From Ferrimicrobium sp. (lineage in GTDB: Bacteria > Actinomycetota > Acidimicrobiia > Acidimicrobiales > Acidimicrobiaceae), in contig NZ_DAHVNP010000031.1 of assembly GCF_027319265.1 (NCBI RefSeq), positions 293,401 to 357,400 of the forward strand: a stretch of DNA of 64,000 bases. Reading direction: 5' to 3'. The notes beneath the pieces are model-generated. The model saw nothing but the letters and a program-made list of their open reading frames with translations, was not told the origin of the DNA and searched no databases. Shown in pieces: positions 35,401-44,070 of the stretch; position 1 is the stretch's first letter, and every line of letters begins with the position of its first letter. The position numbers and the translations under genes were made by a program.

Positions 35401-35788
35401 ACCATTGGTGGCAATCGCTGACGAGTGGGCTGGCTCTGATGGCGATATATTTGCTCATGCATTTCAACAGCTCGCGCTTGGTCCTGTCGTTGGGACCAGA
35501 ACCTGGGGCGGTGTAGTCGGCATTTCGCCGTCGATTCAACTGGTGGACGGAACCGTCACTACGCAACCCGAGACCGCGTTCTGGTTTGATGATGTCGGAT
35601 TTGGGGTTGAGAACCATGGCGTGAACCCCGACTACGAGGTACCGATCACACCCGAAGACTATGGGCAAGGGCACGATCCCCAGTTGGAGCAAGCCGTGAC
35701 GCTTGCTCGGGAAGCCCTGCAACGTACTGTTCGGCCGCGCCCCGATCTCTCCCAGCGACCACCCCTTCAGCCGCCGCACCCGGACTGA
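32471..35788 (+). CDS. Tricorn protease homologue (S41 family)
   Basis: This 1105-aa protein has the tricorn layout: N-terminal beta-propeller repeats (residues 20-560, with WVADLAGG and SPDGHLVAVA), a C1 helical domain, a PDZ-like domain and a C2 protease domain. Active-site equivalents are Ser767-His768 in GTSHAYE, the nucleophile Ser989 in AGSDGDIF, and Glu1047 in VENHGVNPD. Tricorn degrades peptides released by the proteasome into small peptides in archaea. No signal peptide is seen, so it is cytoplasmic. The ATG lies shortly after AGGATAGG. It stands alone with no operon partner. Confidence 0.93.
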   Translation: MSNSRHQASDSKDQRAYLRQPTVAGDLIAFVAEDDIWVADLAGGIAERRSQSAGEPSDPLLAPDGSWLAYIGRDTGEPEAWYLPTSGGPSERLTSLGVESLLGFDAERRLIFSSAAGEPFYRPRGRHGGDHTWAYAIDVENPGNKEPERLAFGPVSGLAFASPDTKSTGGVVLGRYAGEPAWWKRYRGGTAGQLWVRPPASDGTNPNSGTPRFVQILKQLGGNLACPMWIGDRVYFLSDHEGIGNLYSVDPNGEDLIRHSTHDDFYARDAKSDGRVVVYAAGGELYVFAPESGAPEPIPVRLPGARAQRQTRFVNPTNNLGEYALHPAGHTLGVVVRGKPFTLPLFDGAARQHGNPQGVRYRLVAWLGDGSGLVALSDEGGEDTLVVLPTDSSATRPLAIPGMSGLIDLAASPDGHLVAVATLDRRLLLIEVASGEWRLVDEATDGWIRDLAWSADSSLVAYVVPVGTHTTQIRLSKVAGGPPIVATTGEFADNRPVFDPSGKWLAFLSRRSFDPVPDMAIFDYGFPLAVRPYLLTLAASTPSPLHPEPRGMGEAKPAERSAASSDDTAPDPGQSPVELDAEGLTDRILAIEVPEGRYDALAAVGTKLLLHNRPVRGARNANLLSDTSEGTLEAFDLATGMHEVLAKGVKSFVVSADHSTLVAKFGTRLRAMAAGAKPSEGGGDEPGRASGWIDLKRVRVEVDPPSEWRQMMQEAWRLQRDHFWVEDLSGVDWQTVLDRYLPLVGRIASRADLSDVLWELQGELGTSHAYEIGGDHRRPPMWTTGRLGADLALDEEKVWRVRHVVKGDVWSPEDGSPLAAVGVGVVEGEGIVEIAGLAVGPAVSPAQRLVNRAGIDTELTILGLGGELRRVVVRPLADERRARYREWVSRNRTYVHESSGGRVGYVHVPDMGAPGFSEFFRAYGREAERDALVIDIRHNGGGHVSGLLIPRLAMRRLGEAISRWEAPEGYPESSPTGPLVAIADEWAGSDGDIFAHAFQQLALGPVVGTRTWGGVVGISPSIQLVDGTVTTQPETAFWFDDVGFGVENHGVNPDYEVPITPEDYGQGHDPQLEQAVTLAREALQRTVRPRPDLSQRPPLQPPHPD

Positions 35789-36353
35789 TGAACGCGTGCA
35801 AGTCCGGATTCTATGCAAGAAGGGGCCGTGCACTGAACGCGGTAGCCTCACTGGTGAGCGCACGGTGATAGTGATCAATTCATCACCCGGTAAGACCCTT
35901 CCAGGTCGCCCAGCCCTCCGACTTGCCCCTTGATCACGGACTCAGTCACGGTGTTCCTCAGCAAAGGGGCCGTTGGACCTTTCGGCTCCTTCTCCACTTG
36001 GCCAATTGTGGACCTCCAACTCCAACCAGCGCCTCGGGTTGGTCATGCGATGGCTTGCCCGGTGTTGGGCGCCAGTCCGCCTGTGGCGCCTGGTGTGATG
36101 AACTACACTGATAAATCCCCCGGTCCCAGCAGACTATTGCGCTGGTCGCAATGAGTTGCCATTCTTTCCACGTGAGCGGTCGATCACCGGGGCCTCACTA
36201 CTCCAGTTCTATCGACTCATGCGCACCCACGAGGTTGTGTCGCCGAGAAGACCCGCCAAGAGTTTGCGCGACAGACGACTTCGCTCAGCTCTACGCGGTG
36301 GTGCACATAGCCCCGCTGTTGGTCCAGTGTCGGCCGCACATCGAGCCAGTGCA
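35789..36353. other. Intergenic stretch between tricorn and ABC operon ends
   Basis: About 565 bp between convergent genes. I recognise no gene here and no clear intrinsic terminator. Unlike 31904-32275 it does not match the ATPase gene. Confidence 0.4.
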
Positions 36354-37205
36354 CTACGCGGTGCCCGGGTGAATGATCGCCTCCGGTGTCGCGAGGGCAT
36401 CCAGCAGCTCCTTGGTGTAGGGATCTTTGGGATGTTGCAGCACCTCTTTGGTCACCCCTTCCTCGACAATTCTGCCCTTGTTTAACACCAGGATGTGATC
36501 GGTCAGGACCCTGGCACTCAACAGATCATGAGTGATGTAGAGCAAGCTCAACCCACGGTCGCGCTGCAGATCGGCTAACAACTTGAGAATGCCCGCTCGG
36601 AGCGATACATCGAGCATCGATACAGGCTCATCGGCGACGAGCAGTAGTGGCTCGCAAGCAAGTGCTCGGGCAATGACCACGCGCTGGCGCTGTCCGCCAG
36701 AGAGCTGATGCGGTAGCTTCTCCACAAATTGCTTCGACGGAGCCAATCCGACCCGCTCTAACAACTCCTCTGTGCGATTGCCCGCCTCTGCCGTAGACAT
36801 GTTGAGATAGTTGACACACGGCCTCGACACTGCGTACCCAACAGTATGTACGGGGTTGAGCGCTCCATATGGGTCCTGAAACACCATCTGAACCCTTCGG
36901 TGCAGCTCCCGTAGAGACCGACGCGGCAAGTGCGCCATGGAAAAGGGACCAAACCGAATATCACCAGCGTCCGGCCGTTCAGTTCCGGTAATCAACTTCG
37001 CTATCGTCGACTTTCCGCTCCCGCTCGCCCCAACTAAGCCAACGGCCACGCCAGATGGGATCACAAAGGAGACATCATCAACGGCGAGGACAACCCCCTT
37101 GCCACGCCGCCGGCGATAACCCTTTGACAGGTGCTCGACAGTGAGTGACGGAACTCCATCAGCAAACCCTGATAACTGCTTCGACAACTCCTGATCTCGC
37201 ATCAT
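36354..37205 (-). CDS. Opp/Dpp-type ABC transporter ATP-binding protein (second ATPase)
   Basis: This 283-aa ATPase has Walker A GASGSGKST, signature LSGGQRQRV, Walker B LLLVADEPVSMLD and the H-loop YITHDL. It is the OppF/DppF type by position and by its short C-terminus without the OppD cysteine cluster. It powers import through the two permeases encoded upstream. Its start overlaps the stop of the OppD-like gene by 4 nt. A decayed copy lies at 31904-32275. Confidence 0.93.
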   Translation of the reverse strand: MMRDQELSKQLSGFADGVPSLTVEHLSKGYRRRRGKGVVLAVDDVSFVIPSGVAVGLVGASGSGKSTIAKLITGTERPDAGDIRFGPFSMAHLPRRSLRELHRRVQMVFQDPYGALNPVHTVGYAVSRPCVNYLNMSTAEAGNRTEELLERVGLAPSKQFVEKLPHQLSGGQRQRVVIARALACEPLLLVADEPVSMLDVSLRAGILKLLADLQRDRGLSLLYITHDLLSARVLTDHILVLNKGRIVEEGVTKEVLQHPKDPYTKELLDALATPEAIIHPGTA

Positions 37206-38209
37206 TTATGCAACCCTCCTCCCTTCTCTTCGGCGGCAAACCTCCTTCGAAGACAGGCGATCCTTCCACCGCCCTCAACCTCGGCTAGCAATGGACGTTC
37301 ACGCCAACAGCCATCCACGGCTATCGTGCATCGTGGAGCAAAGGCGCACGCCAGGTCGGGCATTGAAAGATCTGGGGGAGAACCAGGAATATCCTGCAGG
37401 ACAACTTCGTCGGCCCGAGGATCGGCGTAACAGTGAAACAGGGCTTCGGTATAAGGATGGTGCAAACCCGTGCGAAGCATCTGTTGCGATGCTTGATCTT
37501 CGACTATCCTCCCCGCATACATCACGATGACTCGGTCGGTCGCATCAAGGACCACTGACATATCATGGCTGATTAAGAGTGCTGTGAATCCTCGACTGCG
37601 CTGCAGCTCTTTGATGGTCTCCATCAGCGCAGCTTGAACAATCACGTCGAGTGCCGTCGTTGGCTCATCAAAAACGATGAGCTCGGGCTCGAGTGCCAAC
37701 GCCAAGGCGATCGCAGCCCGTTGACGCATGCCACCAGAGAGCTCATGAGGAAAGCGACTGAGCGACCCCGCATCGAGTCCCACCATCTTGAGCAACTCCG
37801 CCCCTCTTTCGTGAACTACACCCTTGGACCAATCCTCTCCTTCCTTTTTGTGCGCTCGCAGCACGTCACCAATCTGATGCTGAATGGTCCGAACCGGATT
37901 GAGCGCATTCATGCCGCTCTGAAGGACAACAGCAAACCCCCTGCGGCGCTGCTGTCGCAGTTCTTCACCACTCAACCCTGCGATGTCGACTCCGCGAAAC
38001 TCGATCACGCCACTCTCGAGGAACGCCGGTGGCTGTAACATCTGCGTAAGAGCGAAACCTAACGTAGACTTTCCACACCCGGACTCCCCCACCACGCCGA
38101 CAAACTCGCCTTCATTCAAGGAGATATCCACGTCGCGAACTGCCCAAATACGCTCGCCGCGCCCTGGTTGATAGACAACGTTCACACCCTTGGCTTCAAG
38201 AAGTACCAT
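37202..38209 (-). CDS. Opp/Dpp-type ABC transporter ATP-binding protein (first ATPase)
   Basis: This 335-aa ATPase has Walker [10 protein letters not shown], signature LSGGMRQRA, Walker [14 protein letters not shown] and the C-terminal oligopeptide-type region with spaced Cys (CAFAPRCTIAVDGCW), which in OppD/DppD proteins can hold an iron-sulfur cluster. It directly abuts the permease gene (stop at 38210) and overlaps the second ATPase gene. It works as a heterodimer with that protein. Confidence 0.93.
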   Translation of the reverse strand: MVLLEAKGVNVVYQPGRGERIWAVRDVDISLNEGEFVGVVGESGCGKSTLGFALTQMLQPPAFLESGVIEFRGVDIAGLSGEELRQQRRRGFAVVLQSGMNALNPVRTIQHQIGDVLRAHKKEGEDWSKGVVHERGAELLKMVGLDAGSLSRFPHELSGGMRQRAAIALALALEPELIVFDEPTTALDVIVQAALMETIKELQRSRGFTALLISHDMSVVLDATDRVIVMYAGRIVEDQASQQMLRTGLHHPYTEALFHCYADPRADEVVLQDIPGSPPDLSMPDLACAFAPRCTIAVDGCWRERPLLAEVEGGGRIACLRRRFAAEEKGGGLHK

Positions 38210-39148
38210 TTAACGCTCGCGCAGTCGTGGATTCGATAGGGCATCAATGCCGAAATTGATAAGAATGAAGGAAAGTGCCAACAAGACGATCGCAAGCCCG
38301 GGTACAAAGACGAGCACCCATTGACCCGTGAGCAGCGCGTTATCGTTCTCAGCCCAATACAGAATGGAACCCCAACTCACAGTATTAGGATTTCCGAGCC
38401 CAAGGAACTCGAGACTTGCCGCTGCAATCACCGCAGCGGTGGCGGCCCCAAAAAAACTCGCGGCTGCCAAGGAGATCATATTAGGGAGAATCTCACGAAA
38501 GGCAATACGAAAAAGCCGCTCACCCGAGAACACCGCAGCAGTTACGAAATCTCGCGTACGTAACGTTGCCGTCTGACTCCGCATCACGCGCGCGCCAGTC
38601 GCCCATCCAGTGAACCCAATCACTAGCAGTATCATCCAAGTTGAGTTACTTCGCAGGTAAGCGGCGATCACTATCATGAGCGGCAACCCAGGTAGTACCA
38701 GGGCTAAATTCGTGGTAAAACTCAAGACTTCATCGATAATGCCAGGACGGAAGCCGGCAATCAATCCAACCAACAGCGCCAAGAACGTGGCAAGAAGGCC
38801 CGCCCCCAACCCCACCAGTAACGAGACCCGAGTGCCATAGATCATCTGCGAGAGCACATCTTGGCCGTTGCCAGTAGTGCCCAACCAATTCACCGCGTTC
38901 GGGTTTTGATAGGGTCGAAAGTTCGTAGCCGTCGGTGAATGCGGAGCCAGCCACGGAGCGAGGATTGCCACAACAATGAAGAAACCAAGAATGATCAAAC
39001 CCACTCGAGCCTTACGGTTCGACCAGAGTGTGACAAGTGCCCGTGTGACAAACCGCAATCGCCTCGGAGTTTCACGGAGCCGCCCCCCGATTGTAGGGCC
39101 CTCATCGACGTCGTTCTGCATCGGAGTAGCTGGAGGAACTATCGCCAT
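38210..39148 (-). CDS. Opp/Dpp-type ABC permease (OppC/DppC-like)
   Basis: This 312-aa permease has a first helix after a cytoplasmic N-terminus (VGLIILGFFIVVAILAPWLAP), five further helices, and the cytoplasmic loop GFTGWATGARVMRSQ with the EAA-type motif that contacts the ATPases. The ATG at 39148 is chosen because AGGGAG precedes it; longer starts up to 39232 overlap the upstream permease gene. It follows oppB-like with a gap of 49 nt. Confidence 0.9.
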   Translation of the reverse strand: MAIVPPATPMQNDVDEGPTIGGRLRETPRRLRFVTRALVTLWSNRKARVGLIILGFFIVVAILAPWLAPHSPTATNFRPYQNPNAVNWLGTTGNGQDVLSQMIYGTRVSLLVGLGAGLLATFLALLVGLIAGFRPGIIDEVLSFTTNLALVLPGLPLMIVIAAYLRSNSTWMILLVIGFTGWATGARVMRSQTATLRTRDFVTAAVFSGERLFRIAFREILPNMISLAAASFFGAATAAVIAAASLEFLGLGNPNTVSWGSILYWAENDNALLTGQWVLVFVPGLAIVLLALSFILINFGIDALSNPRLRER

Positions 39149-39197
39149 GAAGCGCTCCCTTCGACCGTCCATCGCACCGGTAGCTTCACGGTACATC

Positions 39198-40184
39198 TCA
39201 TACCTCACGCACCCGAGGGTCGAGCCATCCATAGAGTAGGTCCACCAGGAAAATCGTGACCAACATGCTCACGGTGATGAGGAGGAAGATGGCCTGCATG
39301 AGAGGATAATCACGGTTGTCAACCGCGAGGAGCAGAAGGCTCCCAATCCCCGGATACCCAAAAATGCTCTCGACTAGCACTGATCCCCCAATCACCGCCC
39401 CCAACGCTAAGCCGAAACCCGTGACATTGGGAAGCAGCGCATTACGAGCGACGTACAGCAAGGCAATCGTCCTGTCACGCAACCCATTCGCCTCAGCGAA
39501 AAGTACATAATCCTCACCAAGTGTGTTGATCATGTTATTGCGCATCCCCAGCACCCACCCCGCGAGAGATGTGACCACCAACGTAACCGCCGGAAGAATA
39601 CTATGGTAAACCGCATCTCCCAAGAAAGAGAAGGTCAACTGTGGAGCTGCACCAGGTGTATACCCCCCAGTCAAAGGAAAGAGATGGTACTTGAAGCCCA
39701 GGAAGTAAAGCAATAGGAGACCGAGAAAGAATGGCGGGAAAGCCGAAAAAAAGGTGGAGCCTACGGTGACTACGCTGTCGACGCGCGACTGCCGTCGCCA
39801 ACCTGCATAGACACCGAGCAAGGTTCCGATAACAAACGCGATCACTGTGCTCGTTCCAACCAACACCAACGTCCACGGAGCAGCTGACAAAATAGCGTGA
39901 GCTACCGACTCGTCGGTGATCGAGTAGGTCATCCCGAATCGCAGCTGTGAGATGTTGACTAGATAATCGCGATATTGGACCCATAGGCTGGAATGCGGTA
40001 ACCCCAACTGGATCTCGATGGCCCGTTTGGTGGCTTCAGTGACCGTCTGACCACCCGCCGCCAAACGGGCCAGTGTCGCCTGCACCGGTGAACCAGGCAT
40101 CAATCGAGGAATGACAAAATTCAACGTGACCGCTGCCCAAAGTGTGAGCAAAAACATCGCTCCCTTTCGGGCGAAATACCGCAT
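39198..40184 (-). CDS. Opp/Dpp-type ABC permease (OppB/DppB-like)
   Basis: This 328-aa permease starts MRYFARKGAMF with AAGGAGGAATG directly upstream. It has the OppB-type first helix followed by the periplasmic PRLMPGSP block, six helices in all, and the EAA loop near ANGLRDRTIALLYVARNALLP. It forms the channel with the OppC-like protein. Its start is 45 bp downstream of the binding-protein stop. Confidence 0.92.
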   Translation of the reverse strand: MRYFARKGAMFLLTLWAAVTLNFVIPRLMPGSPVQATLARLAAGGQTVTEATKRAIEIQLGLPHSSLWVQYRDYLVNISQLRFGMTYSITDESVAHAILSAAPWTLVLVGTSTVIAFVIGTLLGVYAGWRRQSRVDSVVTVGSTFFSAFPPFFLGLLLLYFLGFKYHLFPLTGGYTPGAAPQLTFSFLGDAVYHSILPAVTLVVTSLAGWVLGMRNNMINTLGEDYVLFAEANGLRDRTIALLYVARNALLPNVTGFGLALGAVIGGSVLVESIFGYPGIGSLLLLAVDNRDYPLMQAIFLLITVSMLVTIFLVDLLYGWLDPRVREV

Positions 40185-40229
40185 CGCATTCCTCCTTTCT
40201 GCTGGCTCACCAACGCACTAGGGAACTAC

Positions 40230-41951
40230 TTACGAGGGACGCACGTGCATCAGAATAGCGAGCAGATCATCATCCCAGGTGGCAGGCAACGTGTAGGGAT
40301 TACTCGCCGATGGCCAACCAACCCAATGCTTGGTGGTGAACATACCCCACATGCCCCCGTAATAGAGGTCAACAATCGGTGCCTGCGTGTACATCAGCCG
40401 TTGCAGTGGATATGTTGCCTTGATCATCGCTGAGGTAGTGGTTGCTGCCGCAAGATTTGCTAGCTCGGAATCCACTTGGGTACTCTTGAAGCGCTCCCAG
40501 TTACTCACTGCAGCTGACTTGATAGGCGCGGCAAAGGAGCTGTTCAGAATGGGGTTAAACGTGCTATAGGCACTACCGCTACCACCAAAACTTCCCATCG
40601 CAGCCTGGAATTGACCCGCCTCCGTATCAGTCGTATAGACAGCTGATGTCGGTTCGTTCAACGTGACATTCATGCCTACCTTCCCTAAATCGGTGGCTAT
40701 CTGTTGAGCGGCTCCCACCCAGTCACTGTAGTTATTGGGCTCCATAATCGAGAAACTCACTTGTTGCCCAGATCCATTGACCAACTTCCCGCCCTTCTCG
40801 GTGTAGCCAGCCAACTTGAAGTACTTTAACGCGGTGGCATCATTTTGTGTAATAAGTCCATCGTTAGGAATGGATGGATCCGTCCAGGCTTGCTCACCAG
40901 GGAGAATCAGACCCGTTTGCGGAGCGACCGCCTCCACACCAAAGACCGCTTTGTTCTCGACCGCTTGCCGGTTAATAGCGTAGGAGATGCCGCGACGGAA
41001 ATCAGGGTTATTAAACGGCGCCTCGGTCAGGTTCATGAACAGCGCCACCACACCTCCGGCCGGAAACCAATACTTGTTGTATTTCGGATTCCGTGCCACA
41101 TACGTCGTCTGCACGTCGGGGAAATAGTTGTACGAGAAGTCATACGTATCATTGGCAACCAACAGCTCGTTCGTAGATTGGCTAGAGGAACCAACGAGGA
41201 ACGCGACGGTCTCCGGCTTCACGTCGCTTGCCTCGAAGGAGAGGGGATTTTTCTTGAAGACCGACTTTGTTGGTGCGTAACTATCGAAGGTATACGGGCC
41301 AGTGACCACCGGTGAGGTAGCTGTGTAGGTGACAGGGTTGGCGACCTTCGACCACACGGCTTGTGAGACGATCGGTACCGATGCTAACGAGAGATTCAAT
41401 GGCACATCAGGGACACTGAGTTTAAAGATAATCGTGTCGCCAGAAGCGGTGACCGAGGATAGCTGATCCCAGACGCCGCCACCGTCGAGTGCTGGATACT
41501 TCTTTAACATATCAAAGGTGAAAACCACGTCTGCAGGAGTGAAGTTCGTGCCATTGCTCCACTTCACACCCTTGCGTAACGTGAACTCCAAAGTCGTTGC
41601 ATTCACCGCTTTAAAGGATGTCGCCAACTCTGGAGACAACGTACCATTGATAGGGTCTACCAACATCAGCGAGTTGTACATCAAATCAACACCAAAGTTG
41701 CCGTTGTATGGATTCAAATTGTTCACGGTAACTGGTGCAGTGGTCCCCTCAATTGTGAGTTGGCTGGTCGTCGAACCCGCAGGGGATGTCGTGGCCGAAC
41801 TGGCACTCGATGAATTCGAAGCACCACATGCGGCAAGCGTCAGTGACAGAACTCCGGTCATTACTCCTAATTTGGCCATCAACGCTAGCCGCGAACCTTG
41901 GTGACCACTCTTCGACCAACTCTTTCGATACATATTCATCTTCCCATTCAT
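40230..41951 (-). CDS. Solute-binding lipoprotein, family 5 (Opp/Dpp type)
   Basis: This is a 573-aa protein. After a basic N-terminus and hydrophobic stretch it has a lipobox LAAC, with Cys42 the lipidated residue, then a Ser/Thr-rich linker. LEFTLRKGVKWSNGTNFTPADVVFTFDML is represented by its typical blocks RKGVKWSNG and ADVVFTFD of family 5 binding proteins. It captures substrate outside the membrane. The ATG at 41951 is chosen because GGGAGAAG precedes it. Neighbouring GH39 and LacI genes suggest an oligosaccharide, not a peptide, as ligand (inference). Confidence 0.93.
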   Translation of the reverse strand: MNGKMNMYRKSWSKSGHQGSRLALMAKLGVMTGVLSLTLAACGASNSSSASSATTSPAGSTTSQLTIEGTTAPVTVNNLNPYNGNFGVDLMYNSLMLVDPINGTLSPELATSFKAVNATTLEFTLRKGVKWSNGTNFTPADVVFTFDMLKKYPALDGGGVWDQLSSVTASGDTIIFKLSVPDVPLNLSLASVPIVSQAVWSKVANPVTYTATSPVVTGPYTFDSYAPTKSVFKKNPLSFEASDVKPETVAFLVGSSSQSTNELLVANDTYDFSYNYFPDVQTTYVARNPKYNKYWFPAGGVVALFMNLTEAPFNNPDFRRGISYAINRQAVENKAVFGVEAVAPQTGLILPGEQAWTDPSIPNDGLITQNDATALKYFKLAGYTEKGGKLVNGSGQQVSFSIMEPNNYSDWVGAAQQIATDLGKVGMNVTLNEPTSAVYTTDTEAGQFQAAMGSFGGSGSAYSTFNPILNSSFAAPIKSAAVSNWERFKSTQVDSELANLAAATTTSAMIKATYPLQRLMYTQAPIVDLYYGGMWGMFTTKHWVGWPSASNPYTLPATWDDDLLAILMHVRPS

Positions 41952-42243
41952 AAATTCTTCTCCCAACATATTGCAATCGCCCATCTACGAACCCGATCGC
42001 TTCTGGGCATCACCAACCGAATGCCTGCCAGCACATTGTCCGGCTTGTCGTCCACAACTCGCCTTGCGTATATCTGCCTCAACGCAGAACATCGCTAGCT
42101 CTCTTGATCCCCAATTACCACTCCCTTGTTGACCCCCTTCTCCTCACAACATACCCAAACGGATCTCACTACTTGCAGCGCGCCGTACCAGTCCGCTCAC
42201 GACATTGCGCCATGTGCGCGATCCATCGTCACTGACATAAGCC
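41952..42243. promoter_or_regulatory. Leader region upstream of the binding-protein gene
   Basis: About 290 bp between the GH39 stop and the binding-protein start, both on the minus strand. This is the expected place for a promoter and a LacI-family operator. No clean palindrome was found by eye. Confidence 0.3.
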
Positions 42244-44070
42244 TCACAACGCCTCCTCAATCGGTCGAAGGCGTAGCCGAGCGACCCCCGGATGTGGCAG
42301 CGTTAGATGCAGGTTGGCCCGCCCCTCGATCGCAGAGATCATCTGGGGATCTTCGTGATAAAGCTGGTCGCACCGGCGTAGCTCATCCCACTGGCGCCCA
42401 TCAGGCCAGTCGATGTCGTCCGACAGGTGCGCCACGATGTTGGAGTGAAGCTCATCGACCCTAGCGATCGCGATGCTGTACTGGGAGGCAGGGAGCTGAT
42501 CGACAATCAAATCCACTTCCCGATCCAGTCGTGGATCGCCACGCATTACCTCAGTGTTGATGGTTCCATTCCACAAGAGAATGTCAATTGTCCCATCTGA
42601 ATGCCGAGATGCCTGCACATCAACCGTCGCCCGTGAGGCAGATATTCTGCTCTCTACCTCTTGCGGTCCTTGATTCGCCGCCAAATAGACAGCCCAGTAC
42701 CGAGGTTTACGTAGGTTACCAACGCTCAATAGGCCAAAGCCATCATGGAAGAGCCTCGGCGGCCGACCCAACTCTTCAAAGTGATCACTCACCACCCAGT
42801 AGGCCAAGGCGTCAAGTCGGCCCGCCGTCGCTCGATAGCCAGCAAGGATAAAGGGTGCACCTGCCACCGCATCATGTACTGGGCCGAAATGGGTGCTCCC
42901 AACCCCCCACTCCGTCCAATAGATAGGGAGGTCTTGATAGCCAATGCTGTCGAGAACTGGGCGAAAATCTAGTGGCAGATTACCGTAGGTATGCGTACTC
43001 ACAAAATCCAGAGGTCCATCCACCTCACGAGTATGTCGCGCCAACGCTTCAACCCATTCGCTTGCTGCACTCGAAGGACCACCGACCTGCAAACTTGGAT
43101 CGACCTCCTTGAGTGCGAATGCTGACTCGTCATAGAGTCGGAAATAATCCTCTCGACTCCCAGACCAGAAGACCTCCAGGTTGGGCTCATTCCACACTTC
43201 AAACGGCCACTGTGCGACCTCTTCAAGACCGTAACGTTCTACCAGATGCTCCGCGAACGACCTCACCAGCAATCTCCACTCGGACCAGTCAGTCGGCGGA
43301 GACACGATGCCGCGGTAGGTAAAGACCGTCTTCGACGGATCACTTGCCAATGCCTCTGGCATAAAGGAGAGTTCGACAACCGGTCGTAGCCCAATCTCAA
43401 GGATTTGATCGTAAAGAGTATCGATAACCCCAAAATCAAAGTCAAGCGTCCCAGTGGCTCCACGTCGAACTACCCGTAGATCATCATGAAAGATTGCATG
43501 AGCCCTCACCCATCGCACTCCCAATTCGTCATGGGCGATCCGCAATGCCTCGTGAAACTCACGCCCGATATCATTCCCGTAGGCGTCTTGACCCATAAGC
43601 AGTTGCGATAGCCTTTCGGAACCGACCATGTTCCACACCGGATGGAGTGGACCTACCACCGTTGAGGCGCCGACCGCAACCCGCAACGGCACCGCAGCAC
43701 CTGGAAGCGTGGCGGCACTTACCTCTTGGGACCAATTGCCTGACCTCGCTTCCGCAGTGCTCACGGCAGCGATCCTGAACAGATAATCGATCCCATCATC
43801 GAGTCCCGTCACCACAAAAGATGGCCCCGCGACGGCTGCCACATCGCTACCGCCATGCCGCAACAGAGATGGTTCCCCGTCCTTTCCGGTACACTCGATC
43901 ACATAACCGACTGCTCCATCCACCTTGTCCCAGCTCAGTCCAATGCAACCAACGTCGGAGGTCGCCACCACGCCCATCGGCGGCGGTAGGTAGGAGTCTG
44001 CCCGCTGGGAATCCGAACGATCATAGATGCGCTCCTCCCAATCCTTACGGGCGTCGATGCTATCGGTCAT
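42244..44070 (-). CDS. Glycoside hydrolase family 39-like (beta-xylosidase-like) with FnIII domain
   Basis: This is a 608-aa protein. Residues 30-125 resemble a fibronectin type III domain (LSWDKVDGAVGYVIE, LFRIAAVSTAEA). Residues 130-500 form the catalytic barrel: acid/base Glu295 in VWNEPNLEVFW and nucleophile Glu387 in YWTEWGVG, both typical of GH39. No signal peptide is seen, so imported oligosaccharides would be cut in the cytoplasm. The ATG at 44070 follows GAGGAA; an upstream GTG at 44091 is possible. It overlaps the LacI-type regulator gene. Confidence 0.85.
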   Translation of the reverse strand: MTDSIDARKDWEERIYDRSDSQRADSYLPPPMGVVATSDVGCIGLSWDKVDGAVGYVIECTGKDGEPSLLRHGGSDVAAVAGPSFVVTGLDDGIDYLFRIAAVSTAEARSGNWSQEVSAATLPGAAVPLRVAVGASTVVGPLHPVWNMVGSERLSQLLMGQDAYGNDIGREFHEALRIAHDELGVRWVRAHAIFHDDLRVVRRGATGTLDFDFGVIDTLYDQILEIGLRPVVELSFMPEALASDPSKTVFTYRGIVSPPTDWSEWRLLVRSFAEHLVERYGLEEVAQWPFEVWNEPNLEVFWSGSREDYFRLYDESAFALKEVDPSLQVGGPSSAASEWVEALARHTREVDGPLDFVSTHTYGNLPLDFRPVLDSIGYQDLPIYWTEWGVGSTHFGPVHDAVAGAPFILAGYRATAGRLDALAYWVVSDHFEELGRPPRLFHDGFGLLSVGNLRKPRYWAVYLAANQGPQEVESRISASRATVDVQASRHSDGTIDILLWNGTINTEVMRGDPRLDREVDLIVDQLPASQYSIAIARVDELHSNIVAHLSDDIDWPDGRQWDELRRCDQLYHEDPQMISAIEGRANLHLTLPHPGVARLRLRPIEEAL

